Notes: generated from the sequence alone by a model not told the origin. Counted from the first letter of the stretch, positions 13,470 to 27,175 are shown. The stretch: DNA of 64,000 nucleotides from Hyperoodon ampullatus (GCA_949752795.1 OX457057.1:11894632-11958631); one strand, 5' to 3'. Translations and numbers: made by a program.

Positions 13470-13650
13470 AACAGCACTGGGCTAAGCAATTCACCTGCTT
13501 TCCCTTATTTCACGCTCACAGCAACCTATGAGATGGGTTCTCCCATGATCCCCATTTTACGGACAAGGAATCCGAAACTCAGAGAGGTTAAGTAATTTCC
13601 CCAGGGCCACACAGCTAGTCAGTGCAAATTAAACACTATCCCCACTTGCA
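13470..13650 (-). repeat. MIR SINE
   Basis: The reverse MIR core is intact: actcagagaggttaagtaat, ggccacacagctagtcag. Confidence 0.8.
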
Positions 13651-14424
13651 GAAAAAAGGAGGGGAGAAATCCATTTAGTCTGATGCTAGCTGGAGCAGTA
13701 GCCTTGACTGGTTTTCACACCGAGGAAAGCATACTCTCATGGTCACTTGAATATACACGGATTTTTTCAAGTCTTATTCCTACACGCACTTGCACCTTGC
13801 TTCATTCCTCGGTTGACTGCAGGCAGCTGCACAAGTGTTGCCCTGGCCTGTGCCCAGGGCACTTTGCAGGACTCTCCCCAACCCCATCTTCTCAAAAGCA
13901 CTCTCTGCCGGGGCGTCCCCAGCTTGAGAAGCTTCCATCCATGACGCTCATATTCATGGAGGGGTCCTTTTCAGCGTCCGTGTGAGGGCGGCCTGTGGAC
14001 TGACTGGCACCTTCCTACAAATTCCACTTCCTGATGACCCCAACCTGCTGGCTAGTTAAAAGAAGAGAAAGGAAGAGGGGAAAAAGGGAGAGGTATTGAA
14101 GAGCATCTCTCATCAAATATTTTGAAGCCCAGTTTTTCTAAAACATTCGTGTCCATGTTGCTTCCGGCATATTCTTGTTTCCAATTGATTTTGGGGTCCC
14201 TGGTGAGGGCGCTGTGTTTCCTCCTTGGATGGAGTTTCCACGGAGGACTGCCCTGATATCATACAGATTAAGTATGATGAGAACTGTTTTTCTCCTGACA
14301 AAGTGTTCCCAAATGAAAGCATTTATTTCAGGTTTTGTGGTGACCCTAACCAATAGAGGAGGGTGTGACAGCATTTTATTGGGGGAGGGGGGTGAGGTGC
14401 GGGGCGGTTAGGAATCCAGATGTG

Positions 14425-14660
14425 TTTGCAGATGTCACAGTGGTTAGAGCACGTGCCCTGAGGTCGGGCTGACTCCAGCGCCATCCCATCCCTGCTCTTG
14501 ACCGGCTTTTATACTGGACGTGCACAAATCATCTACCTCTCAGAGCCTCGGTCCCCACTCCTGTAACAATAGTTCCTACCACCTTGAGTGACTGTGGTAT
14601 TAAGTGGGCAAAGTACGTAAATTGCTTAGTCCAGCGTCTGGCACCTAATATGCACATGAT
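14425..14660 (+). repeat. MIR SINE
   Basis: It opens with a MIR 5' end (cagtggttagagcacgtgcc) and runs into a diverged 3' part. Confidence 0.65.
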
Positions 14661-14883
14661 AACTCTCAGCTTTACAGTCAAGCAAACCAGCATGGAGCAG
14701 CCAAGATGCCTCCTTTGTAAGTGTCCTTTTGGACGGGGAAACCTCCCAAGACCTGCCCCCGCTAGCAGATAAATATATTTGCAGATAAATTACCCACAGA
14801 ATAACATACAAGATGGAAAAATATAAAGAAAATCTCTTGTTTGACAAAGTACATTGAAAGCCAGGATGTGCCCAGGACCATCC

Positions 14884-15090
14884 TTTTTTTTTTTGTGTGT
14901 GTTATGCGGGCCTCTCACTGTTGCGGCCTCTCCTGTTGCGGAGCACAGGCTCCAGACGTGCAGGCTCAGCGGCCATGGCTCACAGGGCCAGCCGCTCCGC
15001 AGCATGTGGGATCTTCCTGGACCAGGGCACGAACCCGCGTCCCCTGCATCGGTAGGCAGACTCTCAACCACTGCGCCAGCAGGGAAGCCC
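14884..15090 (-). mobile_element. Young CHR-type SINE
   Basis: A T-run (A-tail in reverse) is followed by gcgggcctctcactgttgcg and ends at cagggaagccc. Target-site copies cccaggaccat and cccaggactat flank it. Confidence 0.9.
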
Positions 15091-16302
15091 CCAGGACTAT
15101 ACTTTGTAAATCATAGCTCTCTCGTCAAAATATTACCTAGGGCTGCTATATTGCACAACTCCAGGGTCACCATTCACAACGTAGTCCATGTGGATGGCTC
15201 CCACTGAAGCTGTGCAGGACATAACCCGCAGGGCCATCTGCAATGCCCTGAAGCAACCGTTGATTAATCCCATAGAGTCTTGGCACCAGGCGTGGGAAAT
15301 TGAAGTCCCAGAGTCAAGTGTGCCGCCGTGTTGTGGGTTTTGTGTGTTGTTGCCTTTACTCATGCTTTCTGAGCTCTGGGAAAGGAGGTGTGGAAACAAG
15401 CTGTGCTAGTCACAGTGGCGCCGTTCCTACAAGGCAGCTGAGTGAGGAAACCCACGTCACCGGTATGTATCAATCATGTCTTTCTCTGTTCTGAAATACG
15501 GCAAAACTGATGGAAATGGCCAGAATGAAAAAGGAAGCCAGGCGCCACAAATGACGTGCCGAGTTGTTCCATGAGGGGGTTGACAGCTCCTTGGCGGCAG
15601 CCCCCATCCCCATGATTGCCTGTGTCTGGTCTTCCCTGTAGCCTGCTCTGCCCTGTTCCCAGTCCAGCCAGACTCTCCCACGTGGCTCCTGGATACTGTC
15701 TTCTGTCCCTTCAATGTCATGACGTCCTGTCTTGCGAGAAGAGCGCCCTCTGTCGGCCAATATTCCTTGCTGCTTTAATGGGGAAGCTCTGTAGAACACA
15801 ATCGAGAAAGCAAGGTCTTTGGAGTTGGATGGAGCCAAGTTGAAATGCCAGCTGCAACTGACCTTACCTTTCTGAGCTTCAATTTCCAATGTCTGCCAAG
15901 GAGCTACTCATTAATCCCAGGTCCCCTTTCCCCCTTCAGTTGTTTTTATAGAGGTCCCTGGGACCACCCCTATCATGGCATAAACTGAGGCTCGGAGAGC
16001 TTCAGTGACTTCCCCAAGGTTAGGCATCAGTCCTATAGATCCAGAGCCAGGATTAAAAGCCAGCTCTGTGGAGTCCCTTGGAGGCTTTTCCTAATAGCAC
16101 GAAGCATCGTGCGGCCATGAGAGCCCAGGCAGGTCCATCACCGCCCAGTGGTTAAGGAAGGTCTTGCAATTCCCAGTCCAACCTGCAATTTCACACGCTG
16201 ACAGGGGATGATTCATTATGTGGGTAAAAACGAAGGCCACTGATAATAGAAGAAAATGCATTTTCAGTTATCTGGCTTCCTTGCTTGTTTGGCTCCACTA
16301 AC

Positions 16303-16416
16303 TTTTTTTTTGGCTGCACCAACGCAGGATCTTAGCTCCTCAACCAGGGATCAAACCTGCACCCCCTGCATTGGAAGCATGGAGTGTTAACCACTGGACG
16401 GCCAGGGAAGTCCATG
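16303..16416 (-). mobile_element. Short CHR-1-like SINE
   Basis: It contains tttggctgcaccaacgcagg through ggccagggaagtcc. Duplications ggctccactaac (16291-16302) and ggctctactaac (16417-16428) flank it. Confidence 0.85.
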
Positions 16417-16436
16417 GCTCTACTAACTTTTTTTTC

Positions 16437-16793
16437 TTTAATTATTTTATTTATTTTATTTATTTATTTTTGGTTGCGTTGGGTCTTCGTTGATGCGCGC
16501 GGGCTTTCTCTTGTTGCGGCGAGTGGGGGCTACCCTTCGTTGCAGTGCGCGGGTTTCTCATTGCGGTGGCGTCTCTTGTTGTGGAACATAGGTTCTAGGC
16601 GCATGGGCTTCAGTAGTTGTGGCACGCGGGCTCAGTAGTTGTGGCTCGCGGGCTCTAGAGCACAGGCTCAGTAGTTGTGGCCCATGGGCTTAGTTGCTCC
16701 GCGGCATGTGGGATCTTCCTGGACCAGGGCTCGAATCCCTGTCCCCTGCATTGGCAGGCGGATTCTTAACCACTGTACCCCCAGGGAAGTCCA
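16437..16793 (-). mobile_element. Long CHR-2-like SINE
   Basis: A TTTA-rich tail is followed by ttgcgttgggtcttcgttga, several cagtagttgtgg units, and the tRNA-like part ending ccccagggaagtcc. It sits in the duplicated target of the preceding SINE. Confidence 0.85.
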
Positions 16794-16904
16794 CCCACTA
16801 ACTCTTTACCGGGGATATTGCTGCCGTTCCTGGACAAATTCAGTTGCCCCTTTCTTCTTCTTTTTTGACGATGATGATCATACCTGATGGCTAATGTTTT
16901 ATGC

Positions 16905-17102
16905 TCATTTATGATGGACCAGGAAGTGTTCCCAGCATTTCACATGCACTGTCTCACCCACTTCTCACAGACTAAGAAATGGCTGTTATCATCCCTATGT
17001 CTTACAGACAAGGCACAGAAATAACACACTCGTCAGGGTCCCAGAGCAGGAGCAGAGCAGGGAGACGGACCAGAGTCTGTGCGACGCCGGATCCCAAGTT
17101 CT
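16905..17102 (-). repeat. MIR SINE (diverged)
   Basis: It has a MIR-like reverse order with gaccaggaagtgttccca and cttacagacaaggcacag. The match is weaker than for the other copies. Confidence 0.45.
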
Positions 17103-17104
17103 TA

Positions 17105-17315
17105 ACCAGAGGTCGTCACAGTATGGCCCAGGGCCAAGGGCGGGCCATCGCCTGCTTTTGTAAAGTTTCCTGGGAACACAGCCATCCCATTCATTTCAGT
17201 AGTGCCTGTGTTGTCTGCTACAACGGCAGAGTAAGCTGGGCAGATCCTATGGCCCACAGGGCTGGAAATGTTGACTGTCTGGCTCTACAGAAAACGTTTA
17301 CCAGCCTCTGCTTGT
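17105..17315 (-). repeat. hAT-type nonautonomous relic
   Basis: It shares its whole length, inverted, with 35078-35306: ggaacacagccatcccattc and ctacaacggcagagtaa here correspond to the reverse of the other copy. I do not name the MER family. Confidence 0.55.
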
Positions 17316-17722
17316 AACACTATGCTGTACTGCCTCTTTCATTTGACTTGGTTTCTAAAAGAAGAACTTAAAATAGAGGGGGGAGCTGGGGAGAAAGAAC
17401 TCACTCAGATTGAGCCTTACTGTGTGCCAGGAAATGTGCTGGTTAATAGCTTAAGTTTACTGAGGAATAAGAAAAAACAGACAAGCTGGAAAAATGAATT
17501 TTGAACAGTCTTTTCAATACCTCTTTAAAAAAGAGCTGGAAATATGTGGTTCTAAGTATACATACACATATATATGCATTTGCAAATATAGTAAATATAA
17601 TTACATTGACATGGATCTGATAAATATACTAGACATTAACATATTATATATACAACAGATGCATATTACACATTTTACCTGTTTCTTCAACTGGAAAGTT
17701 TTCTTTTAAAACTGTGGAATGT

Positions 17723-17847
17723 TGGGAATTCCCTGGTGGTCCAGTGGTTAGGACTCAGTGCTCTCACTGCTGAGGGCCTGGGTTCAATTCCTGGTCAGGT
17801 AACTAAGATCCCACAAGTGCACGGCGAGGCCAAAAAACTAAATAAAT
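17723..17847 (+). mobile_element. Short CHR-1-like SINE
   Basis: It starts tgggaattccctggtggtcc and ends in an AAATAAATAAA tail. Flanking duplications are aaaactgtggaatgt (17708-17722) and aaaactatggaatgt (17848-17862), 14 of 15 identical. Confidence 0.92.
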
Positions 17848-18220
17848 AAAACTATGGAATGTCTTCCGTGAGTCACTTTTGAAGCAGAAATTTGGGATTT
17901 GTAGTCTGAAGCCTGCTGTAGCTAGAGAACTATTTATCTATCAAAGTTTCTCTAAGCAGCGTTTTACTGCTTGTCTTATGATTGGTTCCTTGGTCCTAAA
18001 TCATTCTTAGCTGAAGATGCTGCTTTACTTTTATAAGTTTAAAGGTAAATTTGGTGCATGATGACAGTCTGGTGGGTTTTGTTTGAGCATGTCCTAACCT
18101 TTAAAACAACTTTCACTCTGAGTACATAGTGATGCTTATGCTAAAGTCTCAATAAGAATACTGTCCAGGAAATTTGATTGTTTGCAAGTGTCAGAAAACC
18201 AACTAAAACTAGCCAAGGCA

Positions 18221-18239
18221 AAAAAAAAAAAAAAAAAAA
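18221..18239. repeat. A homopolymer
   Basis: A run of 19 A with no recognisable SINE body upstream. Confidence 0.8.
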
Positions 18240-19458
18240 GCTCATGGAACTGAAAAGGCCAAAAGCTGCAGCTTAGGCCCAGCTGGATCCAGGCGCCCAA
18301 ATCATGGTCAGGAATCTGACTCTTTCTTCCCTGTTAGCTTCCCAATCTCAGACAGACTCTTGCCTCACCTGTAGGAAAGTGGCCACCAGCAGCCCCAGCA
18401 TCCTACAAAGTAGCAGTTCCAGGGAAAGAGCCAGCATCTTCATTGACAGTGGCTTGGATCACGTGGCTTCCCCTGAACCAATCACTGAGGCCAGGGGCAA
18501 GGAATGCTCCGATTGGCCAGGCCTGGGTTATGGTCTCACCCCTGGGGTGGAAGGGTCAGAGTTCTATGGACTCAGGATTGTCAGGGAAAGGGTGTCTTCC
18601 CTGCAAAAAAATTAAGGTGCCCATCCAGAAGATGGAAGAAATGGATGCGGGAGAGGCAAAAACACAGAAGATGTCCATGACATTAGGAAGCATTCCTATT
18701 GCCTAAGTGGAGCCTTCCTAACGGGATTTGCCACTAGGGATCTGGGGGGAGGAAAATGACGAATAATCCACTTTTCCATTGGAAAAGTCCCAGGCCAGTC
18801 TCCAAGGAAGCAGAGTTGCTCATTTCTCTCCTGTGGTGAACAGGTGTGATGAGAAGCTCAGAGTCGGGGCCTTAGTTGTCCAGCCCCAAGAAGGGTGGCA
18901 TTTCCACGTTCCTGGGACCTCTAAATAGGGCCCGTTCTTGAGGGCGATGTGGCTTTACTGTACCGGGGTTGAGAAGCCGGCAACTGAGTGAATGACCAGA
19001 GAGCATGGTGCCCTTCAGAACAAAGCCTCTTTCTGGTCAAGCTTTGTCATCTCCTACCTGACCTTGTAGGATTTCCTCTACCCTGTGCTCTTACAGGTTC
19101 TGTGGGGACTTACTGATGTGATGAGAACTCCTGAGGCTGGGTGTTTTATATTAAAGGCGATTTCCCGAGACCAGTGAAGTGGAGGGCACGGGGCAGCAGA
19201 CAGCCTCAGGCTCGGCCTCCGAAGCAAGAACTCACACACAAGGACCCCTGAGGCTGTGTTGTCACCAGATGTCTACAGGCGATGCAGATGACATCGGGGG
19301 AGGTGGAGACGGGTGCACGGGCTGAACCCTTAGCATCCTGCTGAGACAGAACCCGGACCCGGCCAGGAACCGGGCCGTGTCCTGCTTCCTCTGGCAGACC
19401 ACACCCTTTGTTACCAAATCAGAACCACGTTGCTCCTTCTCTGAGCTTAGTTGATGAT

Positions 19459-19483
19459 CATTCATTCATTCATTCATTCATTC
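19459..19483. repeat. (ATTC)n microsatellite
   Basis: About six ATTC units. Confidence 0.9.
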
Positions 19484-21779
19484 CGTCTCTCTATCTGGCA
19501 AGACCGAATTGAAGCAGGCCAAGTCTAGGGGTAGCAAAAGCTATTTGCAAAAATCCGGCTGTTTTCTCATTAGATTCTATTTCCCATTTTATGGACTGAC
19601 CAGGAAGCTGATTAGAACTTGAAAGGAAAGGAAAATCCATAAGATTGAAGATTTACAAGAAAATGGGAAAATTAGATGGGCCAGATCTCCTTTAACACCG
19701 CTGGGAAAAACCCAAACGAATGGCTTTTCTGAACAGCTCAAAGGGACTTAATTCTTTTAAGTTCCAAAACCTAAAAATAATGTATAACTTGGCGGTTCTG
19801 TGTTCTAAACGTATAACCCTGATTTCTCACACTGAAACCCCGTACGTAATTTACTCTTTTCTTGGGGACTTAGAATTATTACCCGTCTCTGAGTTACGGT
19901 GACACCCCGGGAGCTGTTGCGATAAAGGCCATTTGTCCTGGCACCATGTAGCACCCTCTCCTGGCTTCTGAGATCTACTGGCCATGTTTTCTAGTCTCCA
20001 TTCTGTCTTCCCAGGTCCATGGTTCCTCCATGCTGCGGTCAGTGTGCCTGCTCGCCACCATCACCCCTACCCCCCAGGCCCTTCCAGACCACGGGAATTA
20101 AGCTCCACATCTATGTATGTTAAATTCTTCTGTTAGGAAGCCAGTCTCTTCTCCCTCCTTTATGTATTTACTCACTAATGTATCTATGTCAGTATGGACC
20201 CATGTATACTGATTTTACACTTTGAGTTATAATCCAATACTCATTAACTATTTCTTCGCTGAAATTCTTCCAGCCTTGGCCACTGGCAGCTCTTTCAGGT
20301 TGGTTGCTGTGTCCTTGAGCATCTCCCCACCTTTTCGTTTTGGGCACTTCCTTACTCTCTGCTGTTACAAGATGCTCCAGGCTTAGCATGTATTTTCCCC
20401 ATCCCAGCCCCAGAATCAAAGTGCTTTTTATTTACACTAAGTTTGCCAATCGTTCACCTCAGTCAGCGAACACCTACCATGAGTAGCAGGCACTCTGCTG
20501 GGTGCCAGCACAGCCAGCGATTGGCTGGTAAATATTTAATGACCAGCTCTCTGGAAAAAGTAAAGTACATGGATGCATAGCATAAGGTTTACTGATATAA
20601 AGAATGTGTAGGACACTCTTTCCATGTAACAAGAAATACAGTACTCTTTCTTGTAAATTCTCTATAGCCAGCTGAGTCTCACAGAATGCTTCCCTTGACT
20701 TTAGCTGAACTCTTGTATCCATAGCCAATTTCTCATTGCAGTTGACGAATGAGAGAGTTCCCAACCTGTGCACTGGTGGGTATTTTTGGGTACTTTGGAT
20801 TTATGAATAATACAAGTGAAAAAAGAAAGATGTTAGAACTTCACATGTTCATCAGTGACATGAGTGACTTTGTTGCTGCATCAGATAATACTTTTCAAAT
20901 ACTGGAAGAACGTTTCCCCAATTTTTTGCTCTATTCATAACATAATGGCTAAGACACAACATGCTTTTGTATAATCTGCATTGTTAACATTTTCTCCATT
21001 ACTGTCTTAAGTCTAGGCAATCAACAAAACAAACAAACAAACAAAATCAAGCTCTACATGAACCACCATTATTAAACCTATTTATAAAATTTTTAAAAAT
21101 CAAGCCCTGATTTATAGCATTTCCTGATTTCTATGGTGTAATACGCCCTCCACGGTCAATTTCAAGCTCCCAATGACACATCCCTGAATACAGAGATGGA
21201 AAGAGTGGTGTGGTAACACATCACTGTGTAGCATTTCCAACAGACACATATAGTAGAGTGAAATAACCTCAAGAGCATAGGTAATAATAAAATAGAGTAA
21301 AATGATTAGGAAGGGGTGAGTTTTAAGTTTGTATCACCTTTGTTTCTGATATAATTTAATTGTAAATTTATGTAAGTTAATTCTTATTAATGGCTGTGTT
21401 TATCAACCAGTTGGCAAAATTCCTGGACATTTAACAATCGGTTCTCTGGGCGGGTACCAGGTAGCCACAGCACTCCTCTGGTACAGCAGTAAACATACCA
21501 CAGGTCTTCCCGGATGGAGGCTGGTGTCCTCTGAGCTGCTTCCAGGGCGTGGCATGTACCAGATGAATAACACTTCCATAAGACAGTTGTCAGTGTTCCT
21601 AGAAAATCCCATTTCTAAGTAGCCCATGTGATGTCTTGTGGTTTTTCACACCATCTAATGTTCATTTCCTTTTTTTAACTTGGAAAATATCCTATTATTC
21701 ACTAACCAATCATCTAAGATCCGTTTGTGAATATGGAAAACAGGTAATAAATCATGACTTCGAGTAACCTGGAAGTCCT

Positions 21780-21990
21780 AAGAACACAGGTATTGGAGTC
21801 AAATAGTGTCACCACTTCCTGGCTGTGAGACCTTGGGCAAATCATTTAACCTCTCTGAGCTTCAGTTTCTTAATCCACACAATGAGGGGTAAAATGCCTC
21901 CTGCAAGATTATTCTGGAGATCAGATGAGATGGCATGCATTAAGTGCCCAGCACAGTCTGTGGCACATCTGTGGCTTCTCTACACAGTGG
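21780..21990 (+). repeat. MIR SINE
   Basis: Well preserved: ggctgtgagaccttgggc, aaatcatttaacctctctga, gcttcagtttcttaatcc. Confidence 0.85.
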
Positions 21991-22354
21991 CTCATAGTCG
22001 TTGTATTGTCCATAATTACTTACAAATGGCAGAGCGCATAACAAGCTCTCCAAGGGCAAGGTCTAAGTTTCCACCTTCTCTGCAGGCTCCAGGGCTTCCT
22101 GGCAGAATTCATGTGTATTGTAGGCACTCGATGTGCAAACTACCTTGAATTTTTTTTAGGGTGTCCCATTCAACTTACACTCTTTACAGGGTTAGAAGCA
22201 GATACTGGAGAAATAACACAAAGAACAAGTAGATAATTTGAAAAAAAATGGATAGTGATTTCTTGAGTAAATCATTGACCTTTGTTTATTAAAGCTAATA
22301 TAAGTTCAGCCGTGGATGTGGTCATGGTTAATCCAGGTGGTTGACAACGTGCTA

Positions 22355-22559
22355 TTTTTTTCTTTTTTCGGTATGCGGGCCTCTCACTGTTGTGGCCTCT
22401 CCCATTGTGGAGCACAGGCTCCGGACGCTCAGGCTCAGCGGCCAGGTCTCACGGGCCTAGCCGCTCTGCGACATGTGGGATCTTCCCAGACTGGGACATG
22501 AACCCATGTCCCCTGCATCGGCAGGCAGACTCTCAACCACTGCACCACCAGGGAAGCCC
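22355..22559 (-). mobile_element. Young CHR-type SINE
   Basis: A reverse A-tail, then gcgggcctctcactgttgtg through ccaccagggaagccc. Target copies are caacgtgctattt and caacctgctattt. Confidence 0.9.
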
Positions 22560-22738
22560 CAACCTGCTATTTTAAAGGTAGTATAGAAAAGAAATCAGGA
22601 GTATAACATATGCTACCTCAAAAACAGAACAAAAAACCCAACCATGGCAACACACCATATGGTCAGAGAACAGACACAAAGAAAGAGAAAAGGCATTAGC
22701 GTGTATTTTTAAACTAAAGTATCTAAAAATAGACTTGA

Positions 22739-23100
22739 AGACTTCCCTGGTGACACAGTGCATAAGAATCCACCTGCCAGTGCAGGGGACACAGGTTCGA
22801 GCCCTGGTCTGGGAAGATCCCACATGTCGCCCGGAGCAACTAAGCCCGTGCGCCACAACTACTGAGCCTGTGCTCTAGAGCCCATGTGCCACAACTGCTG
22901 AGCCCATGTGCCCCAGCTACTGCAGCCCATGCTCCTAGAGCCCACACTCTGAAACAAGAGAAGCCACCACAAGGAGAAGCCCGTGCACCACAACGAAGAG
23001 TAGCCCCCTGCTCGCCGCAACTAAAGAAAGCCTGCACGTAGCAACGAAAACCCAACACAGCCAAAAATAAATAGAATTAAATCTAAAATAAATAAATAAT
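22739..23100 (+). mobile_element. Long CHR-2-like SINE
   Basis: A tRNA-like head (acttccctggtgacacagtg) is followed by repeated cacaactactgagc-type units, gcccgtgcaccacaacgaag, and an AATAAA-rich tail. Flanks tagacttg and cagacttg suggest the target duplication. Confidence 0.88.
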
Positions 23101-23337
23101 AAAAACAGACTTGTTGATAACTGACCTTGACCCCATGCTTCCTGTACAGCCCAGAGCTGGCTTTTAATGGGAGTCTTCTTCTTATGTTTGCTTTTCTCCC
23201 TACCTGTTTCATTGTAGTTACCAGCAGCAATTTGTGAGAAAACCTTGACCTTCCCTCTGATAGAGCAAGCCGGCAAGCTAGAGAAAACCAACTTTAACCA
23301 TCCAACTAAAGCTACCCTCAACCAATACGCTTCAGAG

Positions 23338-23357
23338 AAAAAAAAAAAAAAAAAAAA
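23338..23357. repeat. A homopolymer
   Basis: A run of about 20 A following cttcagagaa; no SINE body is recognised before it. Confidence 0.7.
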
Positions 23358-23556
23358 CTTTATTTTTTAATTTTTAAACCCGAAGAGCTTGGAGTCTCTG
23401 CTGCGTTTATACATCTTTGGCTCCTTCCCCCTAGGGGCCCTATCGTTCGGGCTCTGTGTGCTGCAAGCAACAGAAACCAGCTCTAGCCGGCCTCAGGGAT
23501 GGAGCACTTCAGGGTAGCACCCCAGCCAGGGCTCAAAACCAGCTTCCTTATTTTCC

Positions 23557-24250
23557 CCACCATGTTCACAGCAGCATAGTTAAAATAGCCAAGAGGTAGA
23601 AACCACCCAAGTGCCCATGACGCTTAATGGATAAACAAAATACACTCTAAACTGTATGATGGAATATTATTTAGCCTTAAAAATGAAGGAAGGGCTTCCC
23701 TGGTGGCGCAGTGGTTGAGAGTCCGCCTGCCAATGCAGGGGACACGGGTTCGTGCCCTGGTCTGGGACGATCCCACATGCCGCGGAGCGGCTGGGCCCGT
23801 GACCCATGGCCGCTGAGCCTGCGCGTCCGCAGCCTGTGCTCCACAACGGGAGAGGCCACAGCAGTGAGAGGCCCGCCTACCACAAAAAAAAAGAAGGAAA
23901 TTCTGACATGTTACAACATGGATGAACCTTCAGGGCATTGTGCTAAGTGAAATATGCCAGTCACAAAAAGACAAGTACCATGTGATTTCACTTATTTGAG
24001 GTACTTGGTACTTAGAGTAGTCCAATTCATAGAGACAGAATGTTGGTCACCACGGGCTGGGTGGTGGAGGGAATGGGGAGTTGTTGTCTAATGGTTAATA
24101 GAGTTTACGTTTTGCAAGACAAAAAAGTTCTGGAGATCCATCTCACAGAAATGTGAAAATACTTAACACCACTGAACTGTATACTTTAAAATGCTAAGAT
24201 GATAAATTTTATGTTGCAGGTTATTTACCACAATTTGAAAACTAAATAAA
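23557..24250 (+). repeat. L1 3' end split by a SINE
   Basis: It reads gcatagttaaaatagccaag, aatggataaacaaaatacac, then after the SINE gtgatttcacttatttgagg and an L1-type end (gaactgtatactttaaaatg). Confidence 0.8.
23692..23892 (+). mobile_element. Young CHR-type SINE inside L1
   Basis: It is close to consensus: gggcttccctggtggcgcag, gcgcgtccgcagcctgtgc and an A-tail. It is flanked by gaaggaa (23685-23691 and 23893-23899). Confidence 0.93.
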
Positions 24251-26094
24251 CAGCTTCCCTGTCTCCATGTCTGGGCTCCACTCCCTCATGCTGGCTGCAT
24301 TCTGAAGTCCCACCAGGTCACTCCAGATCCTGGTGTCCAGCCAAGTCTTCTTGGGTCTCCCTGGCTCTGATTGGATCACTTGCCCCACCACTGAACCAAT
24401 CAGTATGTCCAGGGAGTGTGACTGGTTGATTGCTTAGCCCCACCCACAGCAATGGGCCGACAGATTGGGAGGGAGATTCCTGGAATTTCCAGAAGAGCCA
24501 GGTGGGTTGCGGCCTGTCCACTACGGCAGTGAACCACTTGAGGCATGAGATATGACCACTCCCTTTAGCACCCTGGCAGTTAGTGGGCAGTGAGGCACAT
24601 CTACCTGAGCATCGCAGCACAAAAGGGAATTCCTCCACACCACCCGTGGTCTCTAGATTTGTTTTCTATCAGGCGGGGGTAAAACATATTCAAATTTCCC
24701 CCTTCCCACCTTCAGCCCTTTCATTCGATAAATCTTTATTAAATCGATGAGGAAAGGTTGTAGGAATGATTGAGGTGAGACAGCCCCAGAGGAGAGGACG
24801 GGAAGGGATAGGATGGATGGAGAAGTGAGTGCAAGGCAGGAGCAGGACACCTCAGCTTCTGAAAGGAGAGAAAGGAAGAAAGCTTAGGTGGAGACCGAGG
24901 TGCCCACAGTGGAGAGAAATTCGAATCTTCACATAAGGTAACAGAGTTCTGGAACACTGCCAAGTCCGTTCCCGAAACAGGTTTCAACGGGGCCAGTGTC
25001 ATTATAAATGCTGGGCCAGGTGTCGCCAGGCAATTGGAGTTTGATTTTCCCGAACAGTGTTCTCCCTGACTCCAAAAAATCTTCAGGGGAATTCACCGGA
25101 TTCTTGACTTGGCTGGGAAAGACTGTAGCTAAAAGACTGGTTTGGGAACCTGAGTGAGTGGAGAACCTTCCTCTTGAATACAATCCAGCTGGAGCTATAG
25201 GAAGTTCTGTCTGCCAGTGCTCCTATTTCGGAAGCATTCTGTCCTGTTTCTCATTATGTGTCTGCAGTCTGCAGAAAGAGAAACGTGACCCGCCACAGGC
25301 GGCAAACCTTTGAACTTAGCTTCTTCCTTGAAAAGTGTGTTTTTTTCTGCCAAGAGACTGGGGGCGGGGCAGAGAAGGGAGAGAGAGACAGAGAGGGAAA
25401 GAGCTTTCCGGAACCCCAGTCCCACCACCCTCTCCACCACCACCTGAGCTTGGTGAAGTCCTTAACCTCTCCAAGCCTCATTTGTAAGCTAGGAATAAGG
25501 AGAGCTCCTCCCCTTCAGGGCTATAGCGAGAAATCGGTGAGTAATTACAATAAATGGTAGCATTCACGATGTCACGGTTTAACCACTAGGCTCGGGGAGG
25601 GACGGCCACAACAGCATTAACCAAGACAAAGCCAGGTGTCAGCACCTCTCAGCATTTGCTTCTCCCGGTGTAGATGGATTTTGATGTGCTCTCTAATGAA
25701 AGTAGCTACAGACATCTTGTGCTGGGTCAGATGAAAAAAGGTTCCCTCGATAGATATTTACGGAGCATCTGCCAAGAATCAGATGTGGCAGATGTTGAGG
25801 ATCACAGGTTAATGAGCCAGCTGGGGTGCGAGCCAGTTGGGGTGCCTGCCACCCCAGAGCTCTCGGCTTCAGGGAACAGGTGGAATGGGAGTGCCAGGGA
25901 GACACACAGTGTGGATGTGTGTGTCCTGGAGAGCTGGGCTTGAATCTCGGAGATGTGTTCATTCATTCTTTCAACCAGTATTTAAGGACCTACTGTGTAT
26001 GTGCCAAGGGTTTCTTCTAGGAGCTGAGGATACGGTGCTGAGCAAGGCAGACAAAAAGCTGTCAGCCTCTCAGAGCTCAGAGGTGGCGCTCTAC

Positions 26095-26265
26095 CAGCTC
26101 AGACACTCACTTCCAAATCTGTGATCCTGGGAAAGTCACTAGGTCTTGCTCAGCCTTGGGCTCGTCACAGAGCCTCAGGGGTATTAAATGAGGTAATGCA
26201 TGTGAATCTCTTGACTGGGTGCCTGGCACGAAGGCTGCACCCAATAAATGGTGGTGCGATAGTGT
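26095..26265 (+). repeat. MIR SINE (diverged)
   Basis: MIR-like order: cctgggaaagtcactagg, gtattaaatgaggtaatgc, gggtgcctggcacgaagg, cccaataaatgg. It ends about 180 bases before the proline-rich exon. Confidence 0.6.
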
Positions 26266-26422
26266 GCAAGGTGACCCATGCTGGGGACCGCCATCCCAAC
26301 TTTGGGGAGAGTCTGGGAGGGCTTCCTGGGAGAAGTGACTTATACGCCGAAATCTAGGGCAGCAATTATGTCGCCGGGACAGAAAGGTGAAGACCACCCC
26401 AGCTGCTTGTAACCTCCCCTGA

Positions 26423-26715
<293 letters not shown>

Positions 26716-26796
26716 GTACTCATGGGCGCTTCCTTGGTGGCTTAGGGGAGGGGCTTTGGCTAGGAGGATGGGTCTCAGTTTCTGCTTTCCCCCTTT

Positions 26797-27175
26797 TTTT
26801 TTAAATTTTTATTGAGGTGCAGTTGATTTACAGTGTTGTGTTAGTTTCAGGTATGCAGCACACTAAATCTGTTCAACATATACATGTATCCACTCTTTTT
26901 AAGATTCTTTTCCCATATAGACCATTACAGAGTATTGAGGAGAGTTCCCTGTGCTATCCAGTAGGTCCTTCTTAGTTATCTCCTTTATGTATAGTATTGT
27001 GTATGTCAATCCCTCTCTTCCAATTTATCCCTCCCCCCTCTTATTCCCGGTAACCATAAGTTTATTTTCTACATCTGTAACTCTATCTCTGTTTTGTAGA
27101 TAAGTTCATTTGTACCTTTTTTTAGATTCCACATATAAGCAATATGGTATGATATTTGTCTTTCTCTGGCTTTTG
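26797..27175 (-). repeat. L1 3' end, reverse
   Basis: It starts tttttattgaggtgcagttg and contains gagagttccctgtgctatcc, the reverse of the L1 tail seen at 5766 and 8632. Confidence 0.85.

Noticed and set aside
14990..15090. tRNA gene
   Set aside because: The tRNA-like box is the head of a CHR SINE; it lacks a complete cloverleaf and is followed by the SINE body and A-tail. The same applies to the other SINEs.
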